From: Streptomyces sp. NBRC 110611
GTDB taxonomy: Bacteria > Actinomycetota > Actinomycetes > Streptomycetales > Streptomycetaceae
DNA length: 64,000 nt
NCBI RefSeq assembly: GCF_001590865.1
Contig: NZ_BBUY01000015.1
Location: forward strand, 63,774-127,773
Direction of reading: 5' to 3'
Positions 54,719 through 64,000 of this stretch are shown piece after piece. The number at the start of each line of letters is the position of its first letter. The stretch's first letter is position 1. Under the pieces are notes generated by a model that was not told where the DNA came from, searched no databases, and worked only from the letters and a program-made list of their open reading frames with translations. A program made the translations under genes and the position numbers.

Positions 54719-55813
54719 ATGGACCTCAACTCCTCGGCCAAGCACACCTGCGCCCCCACGACGCCCGTGTTCTGCACGATCATCCCGCCGCACATCCTCA
54801 GCAAGCTCGCCGAGTCGGACGACCCCGCCCGGCACGAGCCCGCCCGCCGCACCCTGGAGCACGACCACCTCCGGCGCACCCGGCGCCGCGAGGTCTGCGC
54901 GGAAGCCCGTACGCCCGGCGAGGCCGCTACCGACGCCGACAAGCCCAACCGCACCATCTACGACGCCGAGCACCAGGAGACCCTGCCCGGCACCAAGGTG
55001 CACTCCGAGTCCGACGGCCCCTCCCAGGACGGGTCCGTCAACCGCGCGCACGCCGGCCTCGGCGCCACCTTCGAGCTCTACCTCAAGGCCTACGGCCGGA
55101 AGTCGATCGACGGCGCCGGCCTGCCGCTCGATGCCACCGTCCACTACGGCGAGAAGTACAACAACGCCTTCTGGGACGGGGAGCGGATGGTCTTCGGCGA
55201 CGGGGACGGCGACCTCTTCCTGGACTTCACCCTCCCCGTCGACGTCATCGGCCATGAGCTCACCCACGGCGTCACCCAGTACACCGCCAACCTGGAGTAC
55301 CAGGACCAGGCGGGCGCCCTGAACGAGTCGCTGTCCGATGTCTTCGGCTCGCTGATCAAGCAGTACGCCCTCGGCCAGACCGCCGACCAGGCCGACTGGC
55401 TGATCGGCGCCGATCTGCTCGGCCCGGGTGTCGACAAGGGCACGGCGCTGCGCTCCATGAAGGCCCCCGGCACGGCGTACGACGACGACGTCCTCGGCAA
55501 GGACCCGCAGCCCGCCACCATGGAGGACTACGTCGACACCATGGACGACAACGGCGGGGTGCACATCAATTCCGGCATCCCCAACCACGCCTTCTACCTG
55601 TTCGCCAGCGACCTCGGCGGCAAGGCCTGGGAGCGCGCGGGCCAGATCTGGTACGACGTGCTGACCGGCGGCAAGCTGGCCAAGAACGCCAAGTTCACCG
55701 ACTTCGCCAAGCTCACCGTCGCCGCCGCGCAGGCCCGCTTCGGCTCCGGTGACGAGCTGACGGCCGTGACGAAGGCCTGGAACCAGGTCGGTGTCGACCT
55801 CAAGGCCACGTAG
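54719..55813 (+). CDS. Protealysin-like M4 metalloprotease
   Basis: The 364-residue protein has no Sec signal. The short propeptide carries the protealysin PPxxL-type motif (CTIIPPHIL, residues 19-27). The catalytic zinc site is GHELTH (His179, Glu180, His183) with the third ligand Glu203 in GALNESLSDVFGSL, and the catalytic His is in GGVHINSGIPNHAFYLF. At about 365 residues it is the compact size of protealysins rather than thermolysins. Followed by an emfourin-type inhibitor gene. Confidence 0.93.
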   Translation: MDLNSSAKHTCAPTTPVFCTIIPPHILSKLAESDDPARHEPARRTLEHDHLRRTRRREVCAEARTPGEAATDADKPNRTIYDAEHQETLPGTKVHSESDGPSQDGSVNRAHAGLGATFELYLKAYGRKSIDGAGLPLDATVHYGEKYNNAFWDGERMVFGDGDGDLFLDFTLPVDVIGHELTHGVTQYTANLEYQDQAGALNESLSDVFGSLIKQYALGQTADQADWLIGADLLGPGVDKGTALRSMKAPGTAYDDDVLGKDPQPATMEDYVDTMDDNGGVHINSGIPNHAFYLFASDLGGKAWERAGQIWYDVLTGGKLAKNAKFTDFAKLTVAAAQARFGSGDELTAVTKAWNQVGVDLKAT

Positions 55814-55940
55814 CCGAGGGAGCCTGAGCGGGCGCGGGGCGGGGGCGGCCGGGAGGCGCTCCCGCCCCGCGCACGACTACCGTGGTCACACGGGGTAGGA
55901 GACCGTCGCAGAGCATCCGGCGACGTCGGAGGAGCCCGAT

Positions 55941-56207
55941 ATGCACATTCACGTCCACCGCACCGGCGGCTTCGCCGCCATCGACCGCCGCGCCGAGATC
56001 GACACCGCGGACCGCGAGGACTCCGGGGAGTGGCAGGCCCTCGCCGAACGGGCCGTCGCCGACGGCCACAGCGAACCCCCCGTCGGCGTCCCCGACGGCT
56101 TCAGCTACCAGATCACCGTCGACGGGCACACGGTGTACTGCTCCGACCCCCGCCTCACGGACGAGCAGCGGACCTTGATCACCAGGGTCATGCGGGAGGG
56201 GGCCTAG
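55941..56207 (+). CDS. Emfourin-type protease inhibitor
   Basis: The 88-residue protein starts at an ATG after GGAGGAG. The sequence MHIHVHRTGGFAAIDRRAEI, GFSYQITVDGHTVYCSDPRL and the final helix EQRTLITRVMRE fit emfourin, the proteinaceous inhibitor encoded next to protealysin-like proteases. The 127-bp gap and same strand suggest one operon. It would keep the protease inactive inside the cell. Confidence 0.85.
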   Translation: MHIHVHRTGGFAAIDRRAEIDTADREDSGEWQALAERAVADGHSEPPVGVPDGFSYQITVDGHTVYCSDPRLTDEQRTLITRVMREGA

Positions 56208-56219
56208 CCCCCGGAGGCC

Positions 56220-57158
56220 TCAGAAGCCGAGCTTGCGCAGCTGCTTGGGATCGCGCTGCCAGTCCTTGGCGACCTTGACGTGCAGATCGAGGAAGACCGG
56301 CGTGCCGAGAAGCGCCTCGATGTGCTTACGGGACTTGGTGCCGACCTCCTTCAGGCGCTTGCCCTTGGGGCCGATGATGATGCCCTTCTGGCTGGGGCGC
56401 TCGATGTAGACATTGGCGTGGATGTCGAGGAGCGGCTTGTCCGCCGGGCGGTCCGCGCGCGGCAGCATCTCCTCGACGACCACCGCGATCGAGTGCGGCA
56501 GCTCGTCGCGTACGCCCTCCAGCGCGGCCTCACGGATCAGCTCGGCGACCATGACCTGCTCGGGCTCATCGGTGAGGTCGCCCTCCGGATAGAGCGTCGG
56601 GCCCTCCGGGAGGAGCGGAACCAGCAGGTCGGAGAGGAGCGACACCTGCTTGTCGCCGACGGCCGAGACCGGAATGATCTCCGCCCACTCGATGCCCAGC
56701 TCCTTGCCGAGCTGGTCGATGGCGAGCAGCTGGGTGGCCAGCGCCTTGGAGTCGACCAGGTCGGTCTTGGTGACGATGGCGACCTTGGGCGTCTTCTTGA
56801 TCCCGGCCAGTTCGGCGGCGATGTAGCGGTCGCCGGGGCCGATCTTCTGGTCGGCGGGCAGACAGAAGCCGATGACGTCGACCTCGGCCCAGGTGGTCCG
56901 GACGACGTCGTTGAGCCGCTCGCCGAGCAGGGTGCGCGGCTTGTGCAGGCCCGGGGTGTCCACGAGGACCAGCTGCGCGTCGGGGCGGTGCACAATGCCG
57001 CGCACGGTGTGGCGGGTGGTCTGCGGCCGGTTGGAGGTGATGGCCACCTTCGTGCCGACGAGAGCGTTCGTCAGGGTGGACTTGCCCGCGTTGGGGCGGC
57101 CGACGAAACAGGCGAAGCCGGCGCGGTGCGGGGCGGAGGAGTCGGTACGAGCGCTCAT
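56220..57158 (-). CDS. era: GTPase Era
   Basis: 312 residues from ATG 57158. The G domain has GRPNAGKST (G1), RPQTTRHT (G2), DTPGLHKPRTLLGERL (G3) and TKTD (G4). The C-terminal KH domain has GIIIGPKGKRLKEVGTKSRK, which binds the 3' end of 16S rRNA during 30S maturation. The gene order with the CDA-like gene, CNNM protein, ybeY and phoH is the usual actinobacterial one. Confidence 0.97.
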   Translation of the reverse strand: MSARTDSSAPHRAGFACFVGRPNAGKSTLTNALVGTKVAITSNRPQTTRHTVRGIVHRPDAQLVLVDTPGLHKPRTLLGERLNDVVRTTWAEVDVIGFCLPADQKIGPGDRYIAAELAGIKKTPKVAIVTKTDLVDSKALATQLLAIDQLGKELGIEWAEIIPVSAVGDKQVSLLSDLLVPLLPEGPTLYPEGDLTDEPEQVMVAELIREAALEGVRDELPHSIAVVVEEMLPRADRPADKPLLDIHANVYIERPSQKGIIIGPKGKRLKEVGTKSRKHIEALLGTPVFLDLHVKVAKDWQRDPKQLRKLGF

Positions 57159-57206
57159 GGCGCCCATTCTCTCTGATCGCCGGGGCCGCGCCGACCATCG
57201 CAGGTC

Positions 57207-57578
57207 TCAGACGCCGTGGCCGCCCGCCGGGACGGTGCTGCGCAGGGCGGCGTCCGGGCCCGCGACCAGGACCGGCGTCTCCGGTCCGCCCAGGTCGCGT
57301 ACCGCCGCGCGGTCGGCGTCGCTCGCGCGGTCGGCCTCGGTCACCACGGCCGCGGCCTCCAGCGAGGCGGCCCCGCTCGCGACGGCCATCGCGACGGCCG
57401 TCTGCAACGCGCTGAGCTGGAGCGACTCCAGGGCAACGGTGCCGGCGACGTAGGTGCGGCCGGTCTCGTCGCGTACGGCGGCGCCCTCGGGCACGCCGTT
57501 ACGGGCCCGCGCCGATCGTGCGAGCGTGATGAGCTTGCGGTCTTCGGGGTCCAGCGGTGCGGCTTCGGCTTCGGTCAT
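57207..57578 (-). CDS. Cytidine-deaminase-like protein without zinc ligands
   Basis: 123 residues from ATG 57578 (an ATG twelve bases upstream is possible). DPEDRKLITLARSARARNGV and the TYVAGTVALESLQLSALQTA region follow the cytidine deaminase fold. But the protein has no cysteine at all and no HAE/CAE or PCxxC motif, so it cannot hold the catalytic zinc. It is commonly annotated as a cytidine deaminase by similarity. Its conserved position beside era suggests a non-catalytic role. Confidence 0.8.
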   Translation of the reverse strand: MTEAEAAPLDPEDRKLITLARSARARNGVPEGAAVRDETGRTYVAGTVALESLQLSALQTAVAMAVASGAASLEAAAVVTEADRASDADRAAVRDLGGPETPVLVAGPDAALRSTVPAGGHGV

Positions 57579-57637
57579 ACGGGCGAGCATATGCGGCAGC
57601 GCACGACGGCGGGGACGGGGCTGCCGGGCGCCGGTGC

Positions 57638-58561
57638 TCACCCGGCGACCGGGTACATCCCTTCCCGCCGCCCCTCCGGGGAGACCAGGCGGGCCAGCCT
57701 GGCCGCCGTGTCCGAGCCCGGCAGCGGGTTGTGCATCACCACGGTCAGGTCCGGGCGGGCCGGCATCCGCAGCGTCGTGGTCTCGAAACTCAGGGTGCCG
57801 ACCAGCGGATGCTCCAGCTCCTTGATGATCTGCCCACGCTCCTGGACGTCGCGCAGCGCCCACAGCCGTACGAAGTCCTCGCTCACCGCGGACAGTTCCC
57901 GGACCAGCTCCTGGTAGCCCTCGTCGTACGGCCGCTCGGAGCAGGCCGCGCGGAACTGGGCGACGACCGTCGGGGCGTTGCGCTCCCAGCTCTTGGCGCG
58001 GGCCCGGTAGACGGGGTCGGTGAAGAAGGCGATCAGGCAGTTGGAGGAGACCCCGGGGCAGCCGTGCCGGAGGACGAGCCGCGCCGCGTCGTTGAAGGCG
58101 ATGCTGTTCCAGTAGGCGTCCATGATGTGCGCGGGATACGGCATCCAGCCGTCGATCAGTCGGTGCAGGCCCTCGCAGAGGTACTCCGGGTCGTACTCCA
58201 GGTGCGGCTGCGGCGGGTTCAGCCCGGCCAGGACGTACAGATGCCGCCGCTCGGCGTCGCTGAGCCGCAGCACCCGGGCGACCGCGTCCAGGACCTGCGG
58301 CGAGACGGTGATGTCGCGGCCCTGCTCCAGCCACTGGTACCAGGAGGCGCCGACCCCGGCGAGGACGGCGACCTCCTCACGGCGCAGCCCCGGCGTACGG
58401 CGGCGGCCGCCGTCGGGCAGGCCCGCCTCGGCCGGCGTGACCCGGGCCCGACGGCTCATCAGGAACTCGCGGAGATCCTGGCGCCGCAGCCGCTCACGTC
58501 GCTGCGCCGGGCTCTCCTGGGGCCGGCGCGAGGCGCGCGCGACGGTGGTGTTCGAGGCCAC
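57638..58561 (-). CDS. XRE/MmyB-type transcriptional regulator (intact paralogue of the split gene)
   Basis: 307 residues. The helix-turn-helix is RRTPGLRREEVAVLAGVGAS followed by WYQWLEQGRDITVSPQVLDA, and the MmyB-like ligand domain runs to the C-terminus. The WYQWLEQGRDI segment corresponds exactly to where the mobile element cut the paralogue (WYTWLEQARDI). It is divergent from an MFS gene, the same arrangement as the split pair at 29.7-31.5 kb, and probably controls that exporter. Confidence 0.92.
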   Translation of the reverse strand: MASNTTVARASRRPQESPAQRRERLRRQDLREFLMSRRARVTPAEAGLPDGGRRRTPGLRREEVAVLAGVGASWYQWLEQGRDITVSPQVLDAVARVLRLSDAERRHLYVLAGLNPPQPHLEYDPEYLCEGLHRLIDGWMPYPAHIMDAYWNSIAFNDAARLVLRHGCPGVSSNCLIAFFTDPVYRARAKSWERNAPTVVAQFRAACSERPYDEGYQELVRELSAVSEDFVRLWALRDVQERGQIIKELEHPLVGTLSFETTTLRMPARPDLTVVMHNPLPGSDTAARLARLVSPEGRREGMYPVAG

Positions 58562-58652
58562 GGGTCTCCCCCTGTCGGCGTGGCTGGTGGTGCGGACACC
58601 ACGATAAGTGCCCGCTCCCCATCATCTATTCCGGGACCGCAGGCTCGGTTGC

Positions 58653-60242
58653 ATGCCGACAACTGATGCCGTCTCAACCGACGCCCCGGCCGATGCCTCG
58701 CCCACTTCGCTCACGTCACGTGGTCCCGATACGTCACGTGGTCCCGGCACGTCACGTGGTCCCGATACGTCACGTGGTCCCGATATGCGGGCAGAGGTGT
58801 CCGGTAACCGAACACCCGCTGTGCCTGCCCCCGGCGACGCCCGGATGTCCCCGCGCGCCAAGCTCGTCCTGCTGCTGCTCTGTGCCGCACAGTTCATCGT
58901 CGCCCTCGACTTCTCCATCCTGAATGTGGCGCTGCCCGTACTGGGCCGGGACCTGGGCATGGGCCAGGCCGATCTCCAGTGGGCGGTCACCGCGTTCGCC
59001 CTGCCCTCCGGCGGCTTCCTGCTGCTGTTCGGGCGGATCGCCGATCTCTTCGGGCGGCGGAAGCTGTTCCTGACCGGGCTGGCGCTGTTCACCGCCGCCT
59101 CGGTACTGGCCGCGCTCGCCTGGGACCCGGCGTCGTTCCTGGCCGGGCGGGTGCTCCAGGGCATGGGCGCCGCGGTCCTCGTGCCGACCGGGATGTCGCT
59201 GCTGACCACCACCTTCGCCGAGGGCCCGCAGCGCGAACGGGCGCTGGGCATCAGCGGCACCCTGCTCTCGACGGGCTTCACCGTCGGCATGGTGTTGGGC
59301 GGCGTGCTGACCGACGGGCTGGGCTGGCGCTCGACCATGGGCCTGCTGGCCGTGGCGGGGGTGGCCGTACTGCTCCCCGCGCCGGCGCTGCTGACCGAGT
59401 CCCGGCATCCGCAGCGGCCGCGGATCGACGTCCCCGGCGCGGTCACCGTCACCGGCGGACTGCTGTCGGTGATCTACGCCCTGTCGACCGCGGCCGAGCA
59501 GGGCTTCGGCCGCGCGGACGTCCTCGCGGCGCTGGTGGCGGGCGTGCTGCTGCTGGTCGCGTTCGTGATCGTGGAGTCGCGGGCCGCGCAGCCGCTGGTG
59601 TCGCTGCCGATGCTGCGCCGCCGTACGGTCTCCTGGGGCAATCTGGCGGGGCTGGTCACCTTCTCGATGATGACCGCCGTGGTCTTCCTGCTGACGCTCT
59701 ACCTCCAGGAGGTGCTGGGGCTGTCCGCGTCGCAGACCGGGCTGGTCTTCGGCGTCCAGGGGATCGTCGCGGTGATCGCCGGGATGGTCGCCCCGAACGT
59801 CATCCGCCGGATCGGTGCCCGCCGCACCCTGCTGATCGGGCTGCTGATCCAGGCCGGTTTCACCGCCACGCTGCTGGGCCTGGGCACCGGCTCCGGCGTC
59901 TGGCTGGCCCTGCTCGGCTCGATCCCCGCCTGCTTCGGCCATATGTGGGCGATCGTCGCGTACGGCGTGACCGCCACGTCCGGGGCCCCGGACGAGGAGC
60001 AGGGTCTGGCCACCGGCCTGATCACCAGTTCCCAGCAGGTGGGCATCACCATCGGCATCCCGCTGCTGAGCGCGGTGGCCTCGGCCCGGATCGCCGGACT
60101 GCGGTCGGAGGGCGCCGGTTTCGCGGACGCCACCCTCGGTGGCATCAAGCTGGGCCTGGGGCTGGACGCGGCACTGGTCGCGGTGGTCGCCCTGCTGGTC
60201 ACGGCCGGGCTGCGGACGGTGCGGACGGCCCGCCGCGGATGA
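58653..60242 (+). CDS. MFS drug-efflux transporter
   Basis: About 529 residues from ATG 58653; ATG 58786 and ATG 58845 are shorter options that would leave the 18-bp repeats untranslated. The first 60 residues are low-complexity SRGPDT repeats. Then LDFSILNVALPVLGRDLGMG, GRIADLFGRRK and the SGTLLSTGFTVGMVLGGVL segment mark a DHA2-type exporter. It is divergent from the XRE/MmyB regulator. Confidence 0.9.
   Translation: MPTTDAVSTDAPADASPTSLTSRGPDTSRGPGTSRGPDTSRGPDMRAEVSGNRTPAVPAPGDARMSPRAKLVLLLLCAAQFIVALDFSILNVALPVLGRDLGMGQADLQWAVTAFALPSGGFLLLFGRIADLFGRRKLFLTGLALFTAASVLAALAWDPASFLAGRVLQGMGAAVLVPTGMSLLTTTFAEGPQRERALGISGTLLSTGFTVGMVLGGVLTDGLGWRSTMGLLAVAGVAVLLPAPALLTESRHPQRPRIDVPGAVTVTGGLLSVIYALSTAAEQGFGRADVLAALVAGVLLLVAFVIVESRAAQPLVSLPMLRRRTVSWGNLAGLVTFSMMTAVVFLLTLYLQEVLGLSASQTGLVFGVQGIVAVIAGMVAPNVIRRIGARRTLLIGLLIQAGFTATLLGLGTGSGVWLALLGSIPACFGHMWAIVAYGVTATSGAPDEEQGLATGLITSSQQVGITIGIPLLSAVASARIAGLRSEGAGFADATLGGIKLGLGLDAALVAVVALLVTAGLRTVRTARRG
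58713..58784. repeat. 18-bp tandem repeat, four copies
   Basis: Units ACGTCACGTGGTCCCGAT start at 58713, 58731, 58749 and 58767, with one variant. Each contains the palindrome CACGTG. In frame they encode SRGPDT-type repeats at the start of the MFS protein. They could instead be operator sites if translation begins later. Confidence 0.85.
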
Positions 60243-60278
60243 GCCGGATGAGGCGGATGGCGGGGCGGGCGCCGCGGG

Positions 60279-61604
60279 CTACGCCGAGGCTCCCGGGGCC
60301 TCCCCCGCCGTCTCGCTCCGCACCGGCTCGCACAGCACCGTGACGATCTTGTTGCGGCGGCCGGCCGGTGACTCGGCGGTCAGCCGCAGCGCCTTCAGGC
60401 CGGGGTCGGCCGCGTCGTCGGAGAGGTCGACCTCGGCGGTGGCGCCGGCGATCGGAACCCGGCCGAGCAGCTTGGCGAGCAGGCCGCCGACCGTCTCGAC
60501 GTCCTCGTCGTCGAGCTCGGCCAGGCCGTACAGCTCACCGAGGTCGCCGATGTCCAGGCGGGCGGTGACGCGGTAGCGGCCGTCGCCGAGGTCTTCGACG
60601 GGTGGCAGTTCGCGGTCGTACTCGTCGGTGATCTCGCCGACGATCTCCTCGAGGATGTCCTCGATGGTGACGATGCCGGCGGTGCCGCCGTACTCGTCGA
60701 TGACCACCGCGACGTGGTTGCGGTCCTGCTGCATCTCGCGCAGCAGATCACCGGCGTTCTTGGTGTCGGGGACGAAGACGGCCGGCCGCATGGCCGTGGA
60801 GACCAGCTCGGTCTCGGCGTCGCGGCTGATGTGGACCTTGCGGGCGAGGTCCTTCAGGTACACCACGCCGACGACGTCGTCCTCGTTCTCGCCGGTCACC
60901 GGGATACGGGAGAAACCGGAGCGCAGCGCGAGAGTCAGCGCCTGGCGGATGGTCTTGAAGCGTTCGACGGAGATCAGGTCCGTACGCGGCACCATCACCT
61001 CGCGGACGAGGGTGTCGCCCAGCTCGAAGACGGAGTGCACCATCCGGCGCTCCTCGTCCTCGATCAGCGACTCCTGCTCCGCCAGGTCGACCAGCGAGCG
61101 CAGCTCGGCCTCGGACGCGAACGGGCCCTTGCGGAAGCCCTTGCCGGGGGTGAGGGCGTTGCCGATGAGGATCAGCAGCTGCGGGACGGGGCCCATGACG
61201 CGGGCCAGCGGGAGCAGGACGTACGCGGCGGCGGTGGCGGTGTTGAGCGGGTGCTGACGGCCGATCGTGCGCGGCGAGACGCCGACGGCGACATAGGAGA
61301 CCAGCACCATCACGGCGGTGGCGACCGTCAGCGCCTGCCAGGTCTCCTGGAAGGAGCGCAGGCAGGCGTAGGTGACCAGGACGCCGGCGGCCATCTCGCA
61401 GCCGACCCGCACCAGCAGCGCGACGTTGAGGTAGCGGGTGGGGTCGGCGGCGACCTGGGCGAGCCTGGCGCTGCCGCGGCGGCCGGAGCGGACGGCTTCC
61501 TCGGCGCGAAAGCTGGTCGTACGGGCCAGCCCGGCCTCCGCACAGGCGGCGAGCCAGGCGATCACGACGAGCAGGACCGCGACCGCGATCAGCTGAGTGG
61601 TCAT
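60279..61604 (-). CDS. CNNM/hemolysin-family membrane protein with CBS domains
   Basis: 441 residues. The N-terminal DUF21 membrane domain has LIAVAVLLVVIAWLAACAEA and a GVSPRTIGRQHPLNTA loop. The CBS pair starts VREVMVPRTDLISVERFKTI and includes VVIDEYGGTAGIVTIEDILE, the last CBS-type linker. The CorC/HlyC-type C-terminal domain follows. It probably transports or senses Mg2+/Co2+. Directly downstream of ybeY. Confidence 0.93.
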   Translation of the reverse strand: MTTQLIAVAVLLVVIAWLAACAEAGLARTTSFRAEEAVRSGRRGSARLAQVAADPTRYLNVALLVRVGCEMAAGVLVTYACLRSFQETWQALTVATAVMVLVSYVAVGVSPRTIGRQHPLNTATAAAYVLLPLARVMGPVPQLLILIGNALTPGKGFRKGPFASEAELRSLVDLAEQESLIEDEERRMVHSVFELGDTLVREVMVPRTDLISVERFKTIRQALTLALRSGFSRIPVTGENEDDVVGVVYLKDLARKVHISRDAETELVSTAMRPAVFVPDTKNAGDLLREMQQDRNHVAVVIDEYGGTAGIVTIEDILEEIVGEITDEYDRELPPVEDLGDGRYRVTARLDIGDLGELYGLAELDDEDVETVGGLLAKLLGRVPIAGATAEVDLSDDAADPGLKALRLTAESPAGRRNKIVTVLCEPVRSETAGEAPGASA

Positions 61605-61615
61605 CGCGGGGCCCG

Positions 61616-62113
61616 TCAGGTGACGGTGGGGGCCGGGGAGGGGCCGGTCAGGCCCCGTTCGGCGCGCCAGCCGTCGATGATCGCCGCCTGCAGTCCGAAC
61701 ATCTCGGCCTTCTCGCCCGGCTCCTCGTGGTCGTAGCCGAGGAGGTGGAGCACACCGTGGACGGTCAGCAGCTGGAGCTCCTCGTCCATGCTGTGCCCGG
61801 TCGGCGCTTCCTCGCCCTGCTTCTTGGCGACCTCCGGGCACAGCACGATGTCACCGAGGAGGCCCTGGGGGGGCTCCTCGTCGTCCTTGGCCGGCGGACG
61901 CAGCTCGTCCATCGGGAAGGACATCACATCGGTCGGGCCGGGGAGGTCCATCCACTGGATGTGCAGCTGCTCCATGGCCTCGGCGTCCACGACGATGACG
62001 GACAGCTCGGAGAGCGGGTGGATACGCATCCGGGCGACGGCGTAGCGGGCGACGTCCAGGATCGCCTGTTCGTCGACCTCTGTGCCGGACTCGTTGTTGA
62101 CGTCGATGGACAT
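61616..62113 (-). CDS. ybeY: Endoribonuclease YbeY
   Basis: 165 residues from ATG 62113. The metal site H-x3-H-x5-H is visible in VHGVLHLLGYDHEEPGEKAE. LPGPTDVMSFPMDE is the conserved upstream motif. It processes 16S rRNA and is always beside phoH and the CNNM gene in actinobacteria. Confidence 0.97.
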   Translation of the reverse strand: MSIDVNNESGTEVDEQAILDVARYAVARMRIHPLSELSVIVVDAEAMEQLHIQWMDLPGPTDVMSFPMDELRPPAKDDEEPPQGLLGDIVLCPEVAKKQGEEAPTGHSMDEELQLLTVHGVLHLLGYDHEEPGEKAEMFGLQAAIIDGWRAERGLTGPSPAPTVT

Positions 62114-62204
62114 GAGGGGAGTTGCTTCTCGCTTCTTGGTCGTCGTGATCGTCGTGGTCGTCTGGGTCGTCGTGGTCGTCGCTGCGTGGCCGGACGGGCC
62201 GGGC
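62114..62204. other. phoH-ybeY spacer with GTCGTC-type triplet repeats
   Basis: The 91-bp spacer is made largely of GTCGT / GGTCGTC triplets. It is in-frame Thr-rich when read in the ybeY frame, but no start or stop supports translation. Confidence 0.6.
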
Positions 62205-63209
<1,005 letters not shown>

Positions 63210-63473
63210 AGGGCGGCCCGTCGGCCTGCTCGACCCCCATCCTTTGCTCATCCGAGGAGCCCCTGAAAGGTGCCTGCCGGCACCGGCTCCTTGCGTTACA
63301 AGAGTACGACGGGGCACCGACAAGCCCGAGCGGATTACCGTCCCGCCCCGCGCGCGCCCGGCCTGACCTGCGCCGCGTCCGCCTCCCGTGCCGCCCCCTG
63401 CCGCCCGGACCGGATCGCCCGGGCCGGACCGCCCGGCCGGGCTGCTCAGGCCCCGGCCGGCGGAACCGGACGC
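63210..63473. other. Intergenic upstream of phoH
   Basis: 264 bp without a gene. The phoH promoter must be here. No certain hexamers or terminator were seen. Confidence 0.4.
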
Positions 63474-64000
63474 TCAGGCCGGGCGGCGGAAGCCGAGGGT
63501 CGGTACGGCGCGGGCCAGCGGGAACGGTCCGGCCGGGGGTGCGGTGTCGGGCGCCTCGGTGGAGCCGGTGCCCGCGCCGGGAGGCAGCACCTCGTCCAGG
63601 AACGCGTACCGGCGGCGCAGCGCGCCCAGCGCGCCCGGCGTCCCCACCGCTTCCGCCGCCTCCGCCGCCGCCCCGTGCGATCCGTACGCCCGTACCCGCT
63701 GCCACCAGGAGGCGATCTCCGCCCAGCCGGGCGCGGAGAGCGAGCCGCCGAATTCCTGCACGGACAGCGCGGCGCTCAGCCCCGCGAAGGACAGCCGGTC
63801 GGCGAGCGGCCAGCCGGCCAGGGTGCCGGTGACGAATCCGGCGACGAAGACATCGCCGGCGCCGGTCGGATCCAGCTCCTCCACGGCGATCGCGGACGCC
63901 TCGGCGGTCTCGCCGGTCCGGCCGTCCACCGCGTACGCGCCCTCCCGGCCCAGCGTGACGACGGCGAGCGGGACCAGGTCGGCGAGCCTGCGGGCGGCCG
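63474..64000 (-). CDS. PfkB-family carbohydrate kinase, 3' part only
   Basis: About 175 residues are visible; the frame continues beyond the window end. The PfkB signature DPTGAGDVFVAGFVTGTLAG contains the catalytic Asp and anion-hole Gly residues. LVPLAVVTLGREGAYAVDGR lies upstream of it. The C-terminal 60 residues are Ala/Pro-rich and non-conserved. The substrate (ribokinase-like sugar) cannot be decided without the N-terminus. Confidence 0.85.
   Translation of the reverse strand, partial: AARRLADLVPLAVVTLGREGAYAVDGRTGETAEASAIAVEELDPTGAGDVFVAGFVTGTLAGWPLADRLSFAGLSAALSVQEFGGSLSAPGWAEIASWWQRVRAYGSHGAAAEAAEAVGTPGALGALRRRYAFLDEVLPPGAGTGSTEAPDTAPPAGPFPLARAVPTLGFRRPA

Overview
This window is high-GC actinobacterial chromosome, almost certainly Streptomyces. 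The evidence is the extreme third-position G/C, frequent GTG starts, a cvnA-D conservon followed by two P450s, DUF5753/DUF397 pairs, and core genes in the usual Streptomyces order (ppdK, dusB, glyS, znuACB-zur, uppS, recO, leuA, era, CNNM protein, ybeY, phoH).

Layout. 1-5.7 kb is a contact-dependent toxin locus: the 3' part of a very large Gln/Pro-rich polymorphic toxin with two papain-fold deamidase domains and a YwqJ-type deaminase, then a YwqK-type antitoxin, a relic of a second antitoxin copy, and a small YrhB/Imm35-like protein. 6-9.1 kb is a sugar ABC importer without its own ATPase, followed by a TauD-type gene relic. 9.5-19.7 kb carries an ArsR-like regulator, a Gln-rich repeat secreted protein, ppdK, a MarR regulator ending in an 80-bp tandem repeat, dusB, an MFS exporter and the C-terminal half of an XRE/MmyB-type regulator.

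19,679-29,747 is a mobile element of about 10.06 kb. It is bounded by TTCGAG cores and has split the regulator gene: the N-terminal half lies at 29.7-30.0 kb, and joining the halves through one TTCGAG restores an uninterrupted frame of about 299 codons. The element encodes a large serine integrase, a coiled-coil protein translationally coupled to it, several small Cys-rich zinc-finger proteins, an orphan P27-like small terminase subunit with an overlapping zinc-ribbon/HNH-like ORF, an XRE/TPR regulator, tiny coupled ORFs and a radical SAM/SPASM enzyme. I see no capsid, portal, tail, large terminase, Rep or Tra/FtsK gene. The best reading is a phage-satellite-like island that also disables a chromosomal regulator next to a divergent MFS exporter.

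30-39 kb carries that exporter, an aldo/keto reductase, a TetR regulator, a D,D-carboxypeptidase, a two-component system flanked by inverted copies of a 64-bp repeat, and glyS. 39.4-42.9 kb is the zinc uptake operon znuA-znuC-znuB-zur, with a Zur-box-like palindrome over the znuA start. Then come uppS, recO, a DUF5753/DUF397 pair and the conservon operon cvnA-B-C-D-CYP157-like-CYP154-like; the first P450 lacks the ExxR arginine.

51.7-64 kb holds a TerB-like protein, leuA with a Leu-rich leader peptide, a protealysin-like M4 protease with its emfourin-type inhibitor, era, a cytidine-deaminase-like protein without zinc ligands, an intact paralogue of the split regulator with a divergent MFS gene, then the CNNM protein, ybeY, phoH and the 3' end of a PfkB kinase. 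No tRNA, rRNA or CRISPR was recognised.
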